Source of the DNA: Leptospira koniambonensis
GTDB lineage: Bacteria; Spirochaetota; Leptospiria; Leptospirales; Leptospiraceae
Assembly: GCF_004769555.1 (NCBI RefSeq)
Contig: NZ_RQFY01000004.1
Coordinates: forward strand, 372,001-436,000
DNA length: 64,000 bases
Direction: 5' to 3'
Positions 47,836 through 56,276 of this stretch are shown piece by piece. The notes under the pieces were generated by a model. The model was given only the letters and a program-made list of their open reading frames with translations. It ran no database searches and had not been told where the DNA came from. Within the stretch, counting starts at the first letter, position 1. Every line of letters starts with the position of its first letter. Both the position numbers and the translations under genes were made by a program.

Positions 47836-48639
47836 TTAATAACGGATCTCGTATTTAAGCTCTCCATTCCAGCCTAAACCATTTCCTCCAACAGTCATAG
47901 GCTGGTAAGAAGGAGCAAAGCTGAATCTAAAACCGGAGCTTGGTCCTTCTGCAATTCCTTGCTCAGCTTTTACTCCTAAATAATAGGAATAGAAGAGCTG
48001 CAATCCATACGCAATCCCAAACAGGTATTGGTAATTATTGGATTCTCCCGCAAGATTTTGGTAATGATTGAAGGCACCCTTGTTCACCAAAAAGGCTCCA
48101 ATCAAACGTTCTGCTGTATTTGCAGGTAAGGAAAGGACAGGATCGTTCAAAGCAAATATGAAATAATTTCTTGCATTCTCTTCATAAGCCTTTTTGGCAT
48201 CACCAAAGTCATTCTGGGCCTTAACAGCAAGGTAGGTTGCCCCTAAAACTGCTACAAATGCCATAGAAGCCTTAAATTTTTTGTCTGCCTTCCAAATCCC
48301 CCAACCTGGAACTACAGCTGATCTAAGCGAATAATCCCAGCGAGGCTTTTGGTACCATCTCTGGACTGTTAGTTCTTCCTCTATTTTTTTAGGTTCTTCT
48401 TTAGGTTTAACAGGATCCTTTTTCACTTCCTGCTTAGGGGTGTCTTTTAAGTTCAATTCAGCGATCTCTGTTTTTGGAACGGTTAGAACCTTTCCATCCA
48501 CTTCGATCTGAACTTCCGTACGGGTTTGGTTTACCACTTTCCCTTGTATCACCTTTCCGTTTTTTAAGGTTAGGCTAGAACCAAAAACGGAGTGGGAAAC
48601 AATTAGGAAACAAATTGCAAAAAGCCAACGATAAGGCAT
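47836..48639 (-). CDS. Exported membrane protein with N-terminal LSM-like module, unknown
   Basis: The 267 residues have a signal peptide (about 1-20), a small beta module (LTLKNGKVIQGKVVNQTRT, then VDGKVLTVPKTEIAELNL) and a Lys/Pro/Glu-rich linker. A C-terminal part begins RSAVVPGWGIWKADKKFKA and carries a TM-like helix and further hydrophobic segments. The PGWG segment recalls DUF5683-like membrane proteins. The N-terminal module resembles the C-terminal module of the FecR-like protein encoded 0.9 kb away. It is divergent from the ECF sigma gene. Function unknown. Confidence 0.7.
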   Translation of the reverse strand: MPYRWLFAICFLIVSHSVFGSSLTLKNGKVIQGKVVNQTRTEVQIEVDGKVLTVPKTEIAELNLKDTPKQEVKKDPVKPKEEPKKIEEELTVQRWYQKPRWDYSLRSAVVPGWGIWKADKKFKASMAFVAVLGATYLAVKAQNDFGDAKKAYEENARNYFIFALNDPVLSLPANTAERLIGAFLVNKGAFNHYQNLAGESNNYQYLFGIAYGLQLFYSYYLGVKAEQGIAEGPSSGFRFSFAPSYQPMTVGGNGLGWNGELKYEIRY

Positions 48640-48779
48640 AATCTATCTTAAATCCCTTCGTTTAGGATTACAGACACTAAAATTGTCTGCCTATAACCGT
48701 TTTAAAACTGATTGCTTTCTACAAGAAAAAACCGAATTTACTTGAAAAAAGACCAATAGAAAAAAATTTCTATTCTACC

Positions 48780-49334
48780 GTGTCTGAAACCTTGTTTTTC
48801 GAAAAACTATACAATAAAAACAAGGATCACTTGTTTTCATTTATTCGGCGCTCTGTCCAAGATGAATCCACAGCTTTGGATCTATTGCAGGACACCTTTT
48901 TGAACTTCTTTAAACATTATTCCGGCAAGGAATTACCGGATGAACAGGTTTCCAGGATGATCTTATTTAGGATCTCCAGAAACTTAATGATCAACCATGG
49001 AAAGTCTTATTATCAAAAGAACGTTGCTCTCGTTGGTGAGGAAACTTCTTCTTTATTCGGCTCCAAAGGCCAGGGTCCTGAAAGTCAGGTCCTTGACGAG
49101 ATGGAAGCCCAAAACCTCGGAAAGATCTTAAACGAATTATTAAGCACATTACCGGAAGAACAAAAGACTGCAATTGAGTTACGTTATTCCCAAGGTTGCA
49201 AATTGGAAGAGATAGCCTCCGTATTGGACTTATCCGTGTCCGGAGTTTCCAGGCTTCTGGAAAGAGCAGAAAAGCAGCTTCTACAAGAGGGAAAGAAGAG
49301 AGGCATCCAACCTTCTTCTTTTCTAAAATCCTAG
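48780..49334 (+). CDS. ECF-type RNA polymerase sigma factor
   Basis: The 184 residues have sigma region 2 (about 8-75, LLQDTFLNFFKHYSG and FRISRNLMINHGK) and region 4 (about 120-172, LPEEQKTAIELRYSQG and LEEIASVLDLSVSGVSRLLE). The GTG start is in the correct place for the family. It precedes a FecR-domain membrane protein by 170 bp, the usual order for sigma and its membrane regulator. No TonB-dependent receptor follows, so this is not a complete Fec-type system. Confidence 0.92.
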   Translation: MSETLFFEKLYNKNKDHLFSFIRRSVQDESTALDLLQDTFLNFFKHYSGKELPDEQVSRMILFRISRNLMINHGKSYYQKNVALVGEETSSLFGSKGQGPESQVLDEMEAQNLGKILNELLSTLPEEQKTAIELRYSQGCKLEEIASVLDLSVSGVSRLLERAEKQLLQEGKKRGIQPSSFLKS

Positions 49335-49504
49335 GATTTTCGCAAAAATATGTATTTCGAACAATCGATTCATTTCGTCAAAAAAGCCATCCTCATTCAA
49401 AAAAATGAGCAAGGTACCAGTCTTCAGTTTGTTGATCCAACTGAGCGGGCAGGACAATGTGAACAGGCCCGGAACTAAAGGATACGGTAAAGAGGATGGA
49501 AAGA

Positions 49505-50551
49505 ATGAACCCTGAATTCCAAACATTCGCAGAGCTCCTCAAAAAGTCTCTACCGGATTCTAAGGCACCGGACTTCGATCCAAAATGGATCGGCATGTCG
49601 CCTCGCTTCTCTGTGGAGGCAAATATCATGCAATCTCCTACTAAGGACAATGTAGTTCAACTGAGCGGCTCCAAAAATAAAGTATGGTACTTAGCTGCGG
49701 CAGCAATCTTATTCGTAGGACTTGGGGCCGGGACTTATTTCACTATTTTCAAAAAAGAAGCCGCACCTGTAGCCGAAGGCACATTGCTTAAAGCGGCAGT
49801 CGTATTCGTTAAAGGCGAAGCAAAAAATGTAAAAGAAGCTCCCATAGCATTACATTTAGGTGATATACTTAGCGAAGGCGATAAGATCGTAACTGGCAAA
49901 GGTGGATCGGTCGATATCGGTCTAACTGATTCCAGTGTGATCCGCTTAAAAGAAAACTCTGAGTTAGTTCTTAAAAGTTTAAGACAAACTGACTCTTCTC
50001 AAATCAGAATTTCCCTGATGTCAGGTAAGATCCTGAACTTAGTTGAGAAAGAAAAGAAAAACGCAAACTACTTCGTAGATACCCCTACTGTGGTGGCGGC
50101 GGTCCGAGGAACTTCTTTCGAAGTTAATGCTTCTGATAAAGAATCCTCCGTCTTTGTGGTCGAAGGTGCAGTCGAAGTAACTCCTTTGATCCATGACAAG
50201 ACTGAAAAAGCTTTAATCACCGGCGGAATGATCATCGTGACAAACGAAAGAGTCATTGTGATCGAAGATACAAAACGTGCTCAAGCAGAATCTCCTGAAT
50301 ACGGCGACATGCGTAAGAACTTGAGCGGTCTTGACAAAGAAGTTTTAGCAACCACTCAAAACTTAAAAACTGCTAAGACCGAGCAAGAGCTTGAAGAACT
50401 TTATGATAAGAGTATCGAACATATTATCATGAAAGATGGTCGCGATATCAAAGGTGTTGTGGTTTCTCAGAAGAAAGGAAAACTGATCGTTCAAACCCTA
50501 AAAGGATCTTATATCCTGGATGAGAACTCAGTAGAAAAGATCATCTATTAA
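49505..50551 (+). CDS. FecR-domain membrane protein with C-terminal LSM-like module
   Basis: From the ATG at 49505 the protein has 348 residues: a short cytoplasmic N-terminus, one TM helix (about 59-80, YLAAAAILFVGLGAGTYF) and a FecR domain (about 95-235, GDILSEGDKIVTGKGG and VAAVRGTSFEV). A charged helical stretch follows, then a C-terminal beta module (IIMKDGRDIKGVVVSQKKG). It probably relays an envelope signal to the upstream ECF sigma. The ATG at 49496 touches AGAGG with no spacer, while 49505 has a 9-nt spacer, so I chose the latter. Confidence 0.85.
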   Translation: MNPEFQTFAELLKKSLPDSKAPDFDPKWIGMSPRFSVEANIMQSPTKDNVVQLSGSKNKVWYLAAAAILFVGLGAGTYFTIFKKEAAPVAEGTLLKAAVVFVKGEAKNVKEAPIALHLGDILSEGDKIVTGKGGSVDIGLTDSSVIRLKENSELVLKSLRQTDSSQIRISLMSGKILNLVEKEKKNANYFVDTPTVVAAVRGTSFEVNASDKESSVFVVEGAVEVTPLIHDKTEKALITGGMIIVTNERVIVIEDTKRAQAESPEYGDMRKNLSGLDKEVLATTQNLKTAKTEQELEELYDKSIEHIIMKDGRDIKGVVVSQKKGKLIVQTLKGSYILDENSVEKIIY

Positions 50552-50580
50552 GAAATATTAATAGATAGGTCCTAAGATCG

Positions 50581-50605
50581 AACCCGGGTTAATCCCGGGT
50601 TTTTT
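50581..50605 (+). terminator. Rho-independent terminator after the sigma/FecR pair
   Basis: AACCCGGG (50581-50588) and CCCGGGTT (50594-50601) form a perfect 8-bp stem with loop TTAAT, followed by T-run 50600-50605. Canonical for the + strand. It shares its GC core with the terminator at 47744-47779. Confidence 0.88.
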
Positions 50606-50632
50606 ATATCTTATAGCCCGCCGGACAGATCC

Positions 50633-51079
50633 TTATACGGACCATTCGCCTAATTTTTTATCTAGGGAGAAGGACCCAGCTCCTCTGAATAAAAGAGAGA
50701 GTGCCGCAGATACCGCGAGAATATGGTATTCGAAACCTTCTCCGCCTTTGTCCCCGAACCAATTCATAAAGAAGCCGTATTCTCTATGAGTGAAACCTGC
50801 TACTGTTAACGTGATTGCAAGTCCCAAAGCCCAGAATCTGGTCAGAAATCCGAATACAAAACAGATGGTTCCAACGAATTCAAAACCAATAACCAAAACT
50901 CCTAAGACATAAGGAGCACCGAAGGTTTCTGTAAAATAATCCATTGCTGTGTAAAACCCCGAACCTTCGAACCAACCCAATGCTTTTTGGGCTCCATGCG
51001 GGAAGATACAAATCGCAAGGCCCAATCTTAGAAATATAGGCCCGAAACCTTCTTTCGTTTGAAATAAATTATATAACAT
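50633..51079 (-). CDS. DoxX-family membrane protein
   Basis: From the ATG at 51079 the 148 residues contain four hydrophobic segments and the DoxX pattern FLRLGLAICIFPHGAQKALGWF near the N-terminus. The ATG at 51124 would add 15 residues that are unlike the family. Relatives act with thiosulfate:quinone oxidation or oxidative-stress membrane complexes, but many bacterial DoxX proteins have no known role. No partner subunit is adjacent. Confidence 0.83.
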   Translation of the reverse strand: MLYNLFQTKEGFGPIFLRLGLAICIFPHGAQKALGWFEGSGFYTAMDYFTETFGAPYVLGVLVIGFEFVGTICFVFGFLTRFWALGLAITLTVAGFTHREYGFFMNWFGDKGGEGFEYHILAVSAALSLLFRGAGSFSLDKKLGEWSV

Positions 51080-51230
51080 GCCGAATCTGCATTCTATAGA
51101 ACTCAAATCCGGACATATTTCCATTCTAATTTATCTGGCCGAGACTAGAAGCTGGCTTACAGGGCAAAATAGGTTGTCGAAAGGGGTATTTCCGTAAATT
51201 TTGGCAATACGAACGCATCGGAAGGTACCT

Positions 51231-51395
51231 ATGTCTGAAGAGACAGCCGAAAAGAAGAACAAAAAAATCAACAAGATGAGCGCCGGAGAGCTTGACCAAG
51301 CTCTGAAAGACGCAGTCGAGAAGATGAACGGGGAAACGAGCAAGTACGTACAACATCTTAAAGCGAGAAAAGAAGAACTCGCAAATAAGAAGTAA
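51231..51395 (+). CDS. Small Lys/Glu-rich protein, 54 aa
   Basis: From the ATG at 51231 this encodes 54 residues starting MSEETAEKKNKKINKMSAGE, a highly charged amphipathic helix-former ending KARKEELANKK. A GGAAGG ribosome binding site 5 nt before the ATG decides this start over the in-frame codon at 51201. No Cys, TM or recognised domain. It precedes the ABC-F gene by 69 bp, and a hairpin lies between. Function unknown. Confidence 0.7.
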   Translation: MSEETAEKKNKKINKMSAGELDQALKDAVEKMNGETSKYVQHLKARKEELANKK

Positions 51396-51419
51396 GCACT
51401 ACTTTCAAAACCCACAAAA

Positions 51420-51443
51420 CCCTCCGCGGACTCGTGCGGAGGG
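51420..51443 (+). promoter_or_regulatory. Hairpin in the leader of the ABC-F gene
   Basis: CCCTCCGC (51420-51427) pairs perfectly with GCGGAGGG (51436-51443) around an 8-nt loop, 21 nt before the ABC-F ATG. No T-run follows, so it is a weak terminator at best. It may protect the small-gene transcript end or act in the ABC-F leader. ABC-F genes are often controlled by attenuation, but a full attenuator is not visible. Confidence 0.45.
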
Positions 51444-51464
51444 ACCTCAATATCTCCAGGAACC

Positions 51465-53405
51465 ATGCTACAATTCATCGATATCAAGCACCGGTTCGGT
51501 AGCTCCACACTTTTCGAAAACTTCTCCTGGCATATTAAGCCGGGCTCCAAGATTGCCTTAGTCGGACCAAATGGTTCGGGCAAATCCACCTTATTCAAAA
51601 TGGCTGTAGGAGAACTAAATCCTGAAGAAGGTTTAGTAAGCCGCTCCAAACATACAGAGATCTCTTTATTCCAACAGATCCCCGATTTTAATTTTGAAGC
51701 TAGGGTAATCGATACTGCACTTTCTAAACATAAACATTATAATGAATATATAAAGCGTGCAGAGGACATTCATGCAAGAATGGACCGCACGGATCATGAT
51801 TCTCCAGAATTCACAGCATTATTAGAAGAACAAAGCTCTCTAGAAGAATACGCATTTACTTACGGTGTCCATGAATTGGAAGCCCAAGCAAAAAAGATCA
51901 TTGGTGGTTTAGGTTTTTCTAATGATCAAATGGAGAAGAAGGTAAAAGAATTTTCTCCTGGTTACCAGCATAGACTTGGGCTTGCAATTGCGATTTTGAA
52001 TCCAGGAAACCTTCTTCTTTTGGATGAGCCAACCAACCACTTGGATCATGCATCTAAGGCATGGCTTGCAGAATATTTAGTAGATACGAATCGTTCTTTT
52101 GTTCTGGTAACACACGATCCTGAGTTTTTGAATGCGACTACTGAGACGATCGCAGAATTAAATCCGTCCGGTGTTCTGGAATTTAAAGGAACCCTAGAAG
52201 ATTATTTCGAACATAAAAACGAACTTTTAGATAAGTTAAGACTTCAATTCAAAAAAGAAGAAGCATACTTAAAGAAAAGGACTGAGTGGATAGAACGTTT
52301 CCGTTCCAAGGCTACAAAAGCAAAAGCAGTCCAAAGTGTTATCAAAAGATTAGAAAAAAGAGATAAGGTAGAAGAGCCTGAGGATTCTTTCTGGAATTCC
52401 AAAACAGAATACAGGTTCAATTATACGCCTTGTGGTAATCTTTCTTTTAGAATAGAGAACGCCTCCTTTGCTTACGAAAAAGGGGGGAAGAATATTTTTT
52501 CAAACGCAGAACTTCATGTTTCTAATGGGGATAAAATTGCGATCATAGGCCCGAATGGTGCAGGTAAATCCACCTTTTTAAGAAACATATTAGGAATTCA
52601 TAAATTATCCGAAGGTTCTGTCACTTTCGGACCCAAAACAAAGATCGGCTACTTCTCCCAAAACCATCATGAACATTTGGATCCTGAAAAAAATCTTTTA
52701 GAAACGATTCTTTCTGTATATCCAGATCTTCCGGATGTCGAAGCTAGAAAACTATTAGGTTATTTTTCTTTTAGCGATGATAGAGTTTTCAAAAAAGTGG
52801 GACTTCTTTCCGGAGGAGAGCAGAGCAGATTAAGATTGGCTCTATTAGTTAGATTCTCTTCTAATACTTTATTTTTGGATGAGCCCACAAACCATTTGGA
52901 CTTGGTAGTAAGAGATAATTTGAAACGTGCACTCCAAGAATATCCTGGAGCAGTTTTGGTTATCTCTCACGATCCTGATTTTTTAAAGGATCTGTGCACA
53001 AGGACCGTTTCAGTTTCCAACGGAAAAGTAAAAGATCTAAATACCAGCTTCTCTGATTATCTAAAATTCCCTCCGGAAGAATTAGAAGCAGAAGGCGGTT
53101 TTACAGTCAAAGCTCCGGCCGAAAACGCTAGTACAGAGAACAAGAGCAGATCCCAGAAGAACGCTGATAAAAATCGGGTTAAAAAAATACAAAAAGAAAT
53201 AGAACAAATCGAAGCTAAGATCGCTCTATTAGAAAAGAATAAATCCAACTCAGAGGAACTTCTCGCAGATCCGGAGTTTTATAAAAAGCGCAGTTATCAA
53301 ATGGAATTAGACACTTATAACGAGACCAAAAAAGAGATCTCTAAGTTGACTGAAACCTGGGAAAAATTGCAAATCGAGATGGAAGAACTTACTTCCGTAG
53401 TATAA
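51465..53405 (+). CDS. ABC-F family ribosome-associated ATPase
   Basis: The 646 residues have two ABC domains and no TM region. Domain 1: Walker A GPNGSGKST (about 35-43), atypical signature FSPGYQHR, Walker B LLLLDEPTNHLD. A charged helical linker (about 240-300) follows. Domain 2: Walker A GPNGAGKST, signature LLSGGEQSR, Walker B TLFLDEPTNHLD. The C-terminal ~90 residues form a Lys/Glu coiled coil as in Uup. Members bind the ribosomal E site to relieve stalling or antibiotic arrest. EttA, Uup and resistance subtypes are not distinguishable by eye; the C-terminal coiled coil favours Uup-like. Confidence 0.92.
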   Translation: MLQFIDIKHRFGSSTLFENFSWHIKPGSKIALVGPNGSGKSTLFKMAVGELNPEEGLVSRSKHTEISLFQQIPDFNFEARVIDTALSKHKHYNEYIKRAEDIHARMDRTDHDSPEFTALLEEQSSLEEYAFTYGVHELEAQAKKIIGGLGFSNDQMEKKVKEFSPGYQHRLGLAIAILNPGNLLLLDEPTNHLDHASKAWLAEYLVDTNRSFVLVTHDPEFLNATTETIAELNPSGVLEFKGTLEDYFEHKNELLDKLRLQFKKEEAYLKKRTEWIERFRSKATKAKAVQSVIKRLEKRDKVEEPEDSFWNSKTEYRFNYTPCGNLSFRIENASFAYEKGGKNIFSNAELHVSNGDKIAIIGPNGAGKSTFLRNILGIHKLSEGSVTFGPKTKIGYFSQNHHEHLDPEKNLLETILSVYPDLPDVEARKLLGYFSFSDDRVFKKVGLLSGGEQSRLRLALLVRFSSNTLFLDEPTNHLDLVVRDNLKRALQEYPGAVLVISHDPDFLKDLCTRTVSVSNGKVKDLNTSFSDYLKFPPEELEAEGGFTVKAPAENASTENKSRSQKNADKNRVKKIQKEIEQIEAKIALLEKNKSNSEELLADPEFYKKRSYQMELDTYNETKKEISKLTETWEKLQIEMEELTSVV

Positions 53406-53426
53406 ATTGATCCATAAGGAGACTGA

Positions 53427-53762
53427 ATGAATCCGAAAGAATTAAAAAACAGATTAGATGCCAGAAAATCAGGAAGTGATGATTTTTACCTTCTGGATGT
53501 ACGTAACCCGAACGAACAAGAGATTAGCACTATTGATGGAACAGATCTTTTGATCCCTGTTGCTGAATTACCTGGTCGCCTTGGAGAATTGGATTCTTGG
53601 AAATCTTCCGGAAAAGAAATTATAGTATATTGCCGTTCCGGAGCAAGATCTGCAAATGCCTGCGGAGTTTTAAAATCCACAGGATTTTCCAAAGTATTTA
53701 ATTTAGAAGGCGGGATCCTTTTATATTCTGACGAAGTGGACCCAACTCTAGCTAAATATTAA
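53427..53762 (+). CDS. Single-domain rhodanese-like sulfurtransferase
   Basis: The 111 residues form one rhodanese domain, with active-site loop VYCRSGARSA (Cys near residue 72) and conserved LLDVRNPNEQE and NLEGGILLY. A GGAG-type ribosome binding site precedes the ATG. It follows the ABC-F gene by 21 bp and may be cotranscribed. Likely cytoplasmic sulfur transfer or thiol signalling; the partner is unknown. Confidence 0.9.
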   Translation: MNPKELKNRLDARKSGSDDFYLLDVRNPNEQEISTIDGTDLLIPVAELPGRLGELDSWKSSGKEIIVYCRSGARSANACGVLKSTGFSKVFNLEGGILLYSDEVDPTLAKY

Positions 53763-53773
53763 GAATTTATCAT

Positions 53774-54694
53774 TTACTTAGATAAAAACTTAGAGATAGC
53801 CGGAAGAACCATATCCGGCTTTTCTATATGAGGAAGATGTCCAGCATCCTTCACTAAAATAAATTCAGCGTTTAAAAGTTCCTTCACATACTCCCCTTTT
53901 TCCAAAGGAGTAGTATGGTCCTGATCTCCCCAAAAAACCAATACTTGCTTTTTGGTTAAGGCCAACTTTTCGAATTCAGGTTTAGGATCGAAAGAAATAA
54001 TATTTCGGATCGTAGAAAGAATAGCTCTTCTAAAACCTTTAAAGCTAAGTTGGGTCTCATACTTCTCCACCCAGCCGCTCGGAACCTTAGAAGGATCTAC
54101 AAAATCAGCAGAGATCCCTTTGGGTAAAGAAGGAATATAAACAACAGAGTTTAAATATTCCCCAACCAAAGGAACAGTCAGAGGAAATGTATTTGTCTTT
54201 GAAGTAAACGGATCTACTAAGATTACTTTTTTGATCTGATCAGGATGTTTAGAAACGTAATGAGCAACTATAGGACCTCCCATAGAAAGCCCCATTATAT
54301 CAAAAGATCCAGTTATATGCAGAAAATTTAATAGATCAGAGATCTGAGTGGTAAACAGGTCCAGATTATAAATTGTATCCGGTCTGTCAGAATATCCTCT
54401 ACCATACAGATCAAAACGTAAAACTCGGAAACCCGCATCCGTCAGTGATTTTTGAACTGGATCCCAGATAAAATAGGGAGTAGAAAATCCGTGAACTAAA
54501 ACTACAAGATTTCCTTTTTCGGGTCCTAACAATTCGTAATGAGTCCAGCCCAAAGGAAGTTCTGCAAATTGTCCGGAAACTCCGGATCGAATTGATTCGT
54601 TTAATTCGATTTTTTCTCTAGAGCGTACGAATGGTAAAGCGGTAAGTACGATGAGTACAATTACCGCTAAGCCGAGGAGATATTTCTTTTTCAT
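53774..54694 (-). CDS. Membrane-anchored alpha/beta hydrolase
   Basis: The 306 residues have an N-terminal TM or signal anchor (LLGLAVIVLIVLTALPF) and an alpha/beta-hydrolase domain: VVLVHGFSTP (oxyanion hole), nucleophile elbow GLSMGG, Asp in FWGDQDHTTP and His in DAGHLPHIE. It resembles small-molecule ester or lipid hydrolases of the MhpC/lipase type. Its ATG overlaps the stop of the TetR gene upstream (ATGA), so it is probably controlled by that regulator. Confidence 0.86.
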   Translation of the reverse strand: MKKKYLLGLAVIVLIVLTALPFVRSREKIELNESIRSGVSGQFAELPLGWTHYELLGPEKGNLVVLVHGFSTPYFIWDPVQKSLTDAGFRVLRFDLYGRGYSDRPDTIYNLDLFTTQISDLLNFLHITGSFDIMGLSMGGPIVAHYVSKHPDQIKKVILVDPFTSKTNTFPLTVPLVGEYLNSVVYIPSLPKGISADFVDPSKVPSGWVEKYETQLSFKGFRRAILSTIRNIISFDPKPEFEKLALTKKQVLVFWGDQDHTTPLEKGEYVKELLNAEFILVKDAGHLPHIEKPDMVLPAISKFLSK

Positions 54695-55308
54695 TCTTTA
54701 TCTAAAAGAATTTTACGGAAAAATAAAAAGCCTTCGTCGAGAGGATCGCCGATCCCTCTTTTTTTCAACATTCCAGTCATGTCCAAAACAATGATCCCGT
54801 ACATCCAGGAATACATTGTTCTTGCGAGAGAAGGATAATCTTCTTCTTTGATCTTGAATTCTCCCGATCTAACGCCCGCTCGGATAGTTTCCAAAAATAC
54901 GCGGTAACTGGTTGGAAGTTTAGGGAACGCTTTTCTGTGCATATGTCCATGAACAGTGTTGAACATTACCTTATGAAGCTCTTGGTTATTCCCAGAAAAA
55001 TCATAATAAGCCCTTGCGATCAGGGTCAATTTTTCGTAAGAGTTTTTTCCATTCAGTCTAGAAGCTCTCAGAGTTTCGGTTAACTGAGCTTCTCCCTGGG
55101 AAATGATTATTTTGATGATATCTTGTTGGCTTTTGAAGTGAGAATAAGGACTTGCAACGCTGCAATCCAACTTCTCGGCGATCCTTCTCATGGAAAGCCC
55201 ATCAATTCCCTCTTCGTTCAATATATCCAAAGCCGCCTGGACGATGGATTCTTTATTTAAACTATTTCTAGTGCGCCTTCTTGGACGCGGAGCAGCTACT
55301 GCAGTCAT
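54691..55308 (-). CDS. TetR-family transcriptional regulator coupled to a hydrolase
   Basis: The 205 residues have an Arg-rich N-terminus (PRPRRRTRNS), a TetR HTH (about 18-65; GIDGLSMRRIAEKLDCSVAS, then PYSHFKSQQDII) and a C-terminal domain of the WHG/TetR_C type (YYDFSGNNQELHKVMFNTVHG). It is translationally coupled to the alpha/beta hydrolase. Arg-rich tails like this can add DNA contacts. The ligand is unknown. Confidence 0.88.
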   Translation of the reverse strand: MTAVAAPRPRRRTRNSLNKESIVQAALDILNEEGIDGLSMRRIAEKLDCSVASPYSHFKSQQDIIKIIISQGEAQLTETLRASRLNGKNSYEKLTLIARAYYDFSGNNQELHKVMFNTVHGHMHRKAFPKLPTSYRVFLETIRAGVRSGEFKIKEEDYPSLARTMYSWMYGIIVLDMTGMLKKRGIGDPLDEGFLFFRKILLDKE

Positions 55309-55467
55309 AATTTTTGCCTACAGGACGATCGAAAGCCGAGAACGGCTCGAATATCGTCCCCATTGTCCAGTTATCCCAAAAATGGGCAGGATGTTCAAGA
55401 GTTTCCTTTTCAAATTAGGGGATTTTCCTAGTATAGGATACAAAAAAGATAGAAACGGACCCCTAGA

Positions 55468-56220
55468 ATGAAAGCAACCGCCTCTTCCAAGGTTAAACCA
55501 AAGACCAAAGCCTCAAAAACTACACAACAATCACCCAAAAAAGCCACAAACGCTAAGAGCAGAACCCAATCCTCTAAGAGACATTTTCCAGCTCCTTGGT
55601 CGTTAACAGGAGAAGGATTCCTTTTTCCCCTATTCGGTAGGAAGTCCTACAATTCTGAAATGGCATTTTTAGATGAAGAAGATCGTAAGTCCTACAAAGG
55701 AGGACTCGGTTCCTTGATGTTAGTGAATTACGAAAGATCTGATGTAGGACCTTATCACGAACTTTTATACATCCCTGGAAATTTCGAACACAAGAACACA
55801 AATTATAAAAGGATCACTCGCATTTTTGTATCCAGCCAAACTTCTGTAGATGAAGGAATTCGTAACTGGGCAATTCCAAAAGAAAGAGCAGACTTCGTTT
55901 GGAAAAAAGAAGGTTCAGTGACTAAGATAGAAGTTTCCAGAGATGGAAAAACTTTTTTCAAAATTAAGATCCGTACATTAGGTTTTAATTTTCCTGTAAG
56001 CACTTCTATCCTTCCCTATGTACTTTTACAAAAAGCAGAAGATGGATCCAAACTAAGCACAGCATTTATAGGCTCCGGCAAAGGAAAATTTGCAAGGATA
56101 GAATCCGTTTGGTCTGATGAAACAATCTTTCCGGACTTTATCAAAGGTGGAGGAATGAAAACTGGAGTAGGAGCTTCTCCTTTTCATCTCACCTTCCCTA
56201 TTGCAGAAAATGTAGAATAA
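55468..56220 (+). CDS. Acetoacetate decarboxylase-like protein with basic N-terminal tail
   Basis: The 250 residues begin with a ~40-residue Lys/Thr/Ser-rich tail, then a domain resembling the acetoacetate-decarboxylase fold: FPAPWSLTGEGFLFP, LGSLMLVNYERSDVGPYHEL, LYIPGNF, RIFVSSQTSVDEGIRNWAIPKE. I do not see an obvious catalytic Lys pair, so it may be a lyase or binding variant rather than a true decarboxylase. It is followed 56 bp later by the ceramidase gene and may share its promoter. The basic tail could start further in (second-codon region), but no better start is visible. Confidence 0.7.
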   Translation: MKATASSKVKPKTKASKTTQQSPKKATNAKSRTQSSKRHFPAPWSLTGEGFLFPLFGRKSYNSEMAFLDEEDRKSYKGGLGSLMLVNYERSDVGPYHELLYIPGNFEHKNTNYKRITRIFVSSQTSVDEGIRNWAIPKERADFVWKKEGSVTKIEVSRDGKTFFKIKIRTLGFNFPVSTSILPYVLLQKAEDGSKLSTAFIGSGKGKFARIESVWSDETIFPDFIKGGGMKTGVGASPFHLTFPIAENVE

Positions 56221-56276
56221 GCTGAATATTCGAATTTAATAAAATACTCTTTATAAAAATCCTCGAGGAGTGTGCT

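Noticed and set aside
48780..50551. Complete Fec-type iron signalling system
   Set aside because: Sigma and FecR-domain proteins are present, but there is no TonB-dependent receptor or iron transporter next to them.
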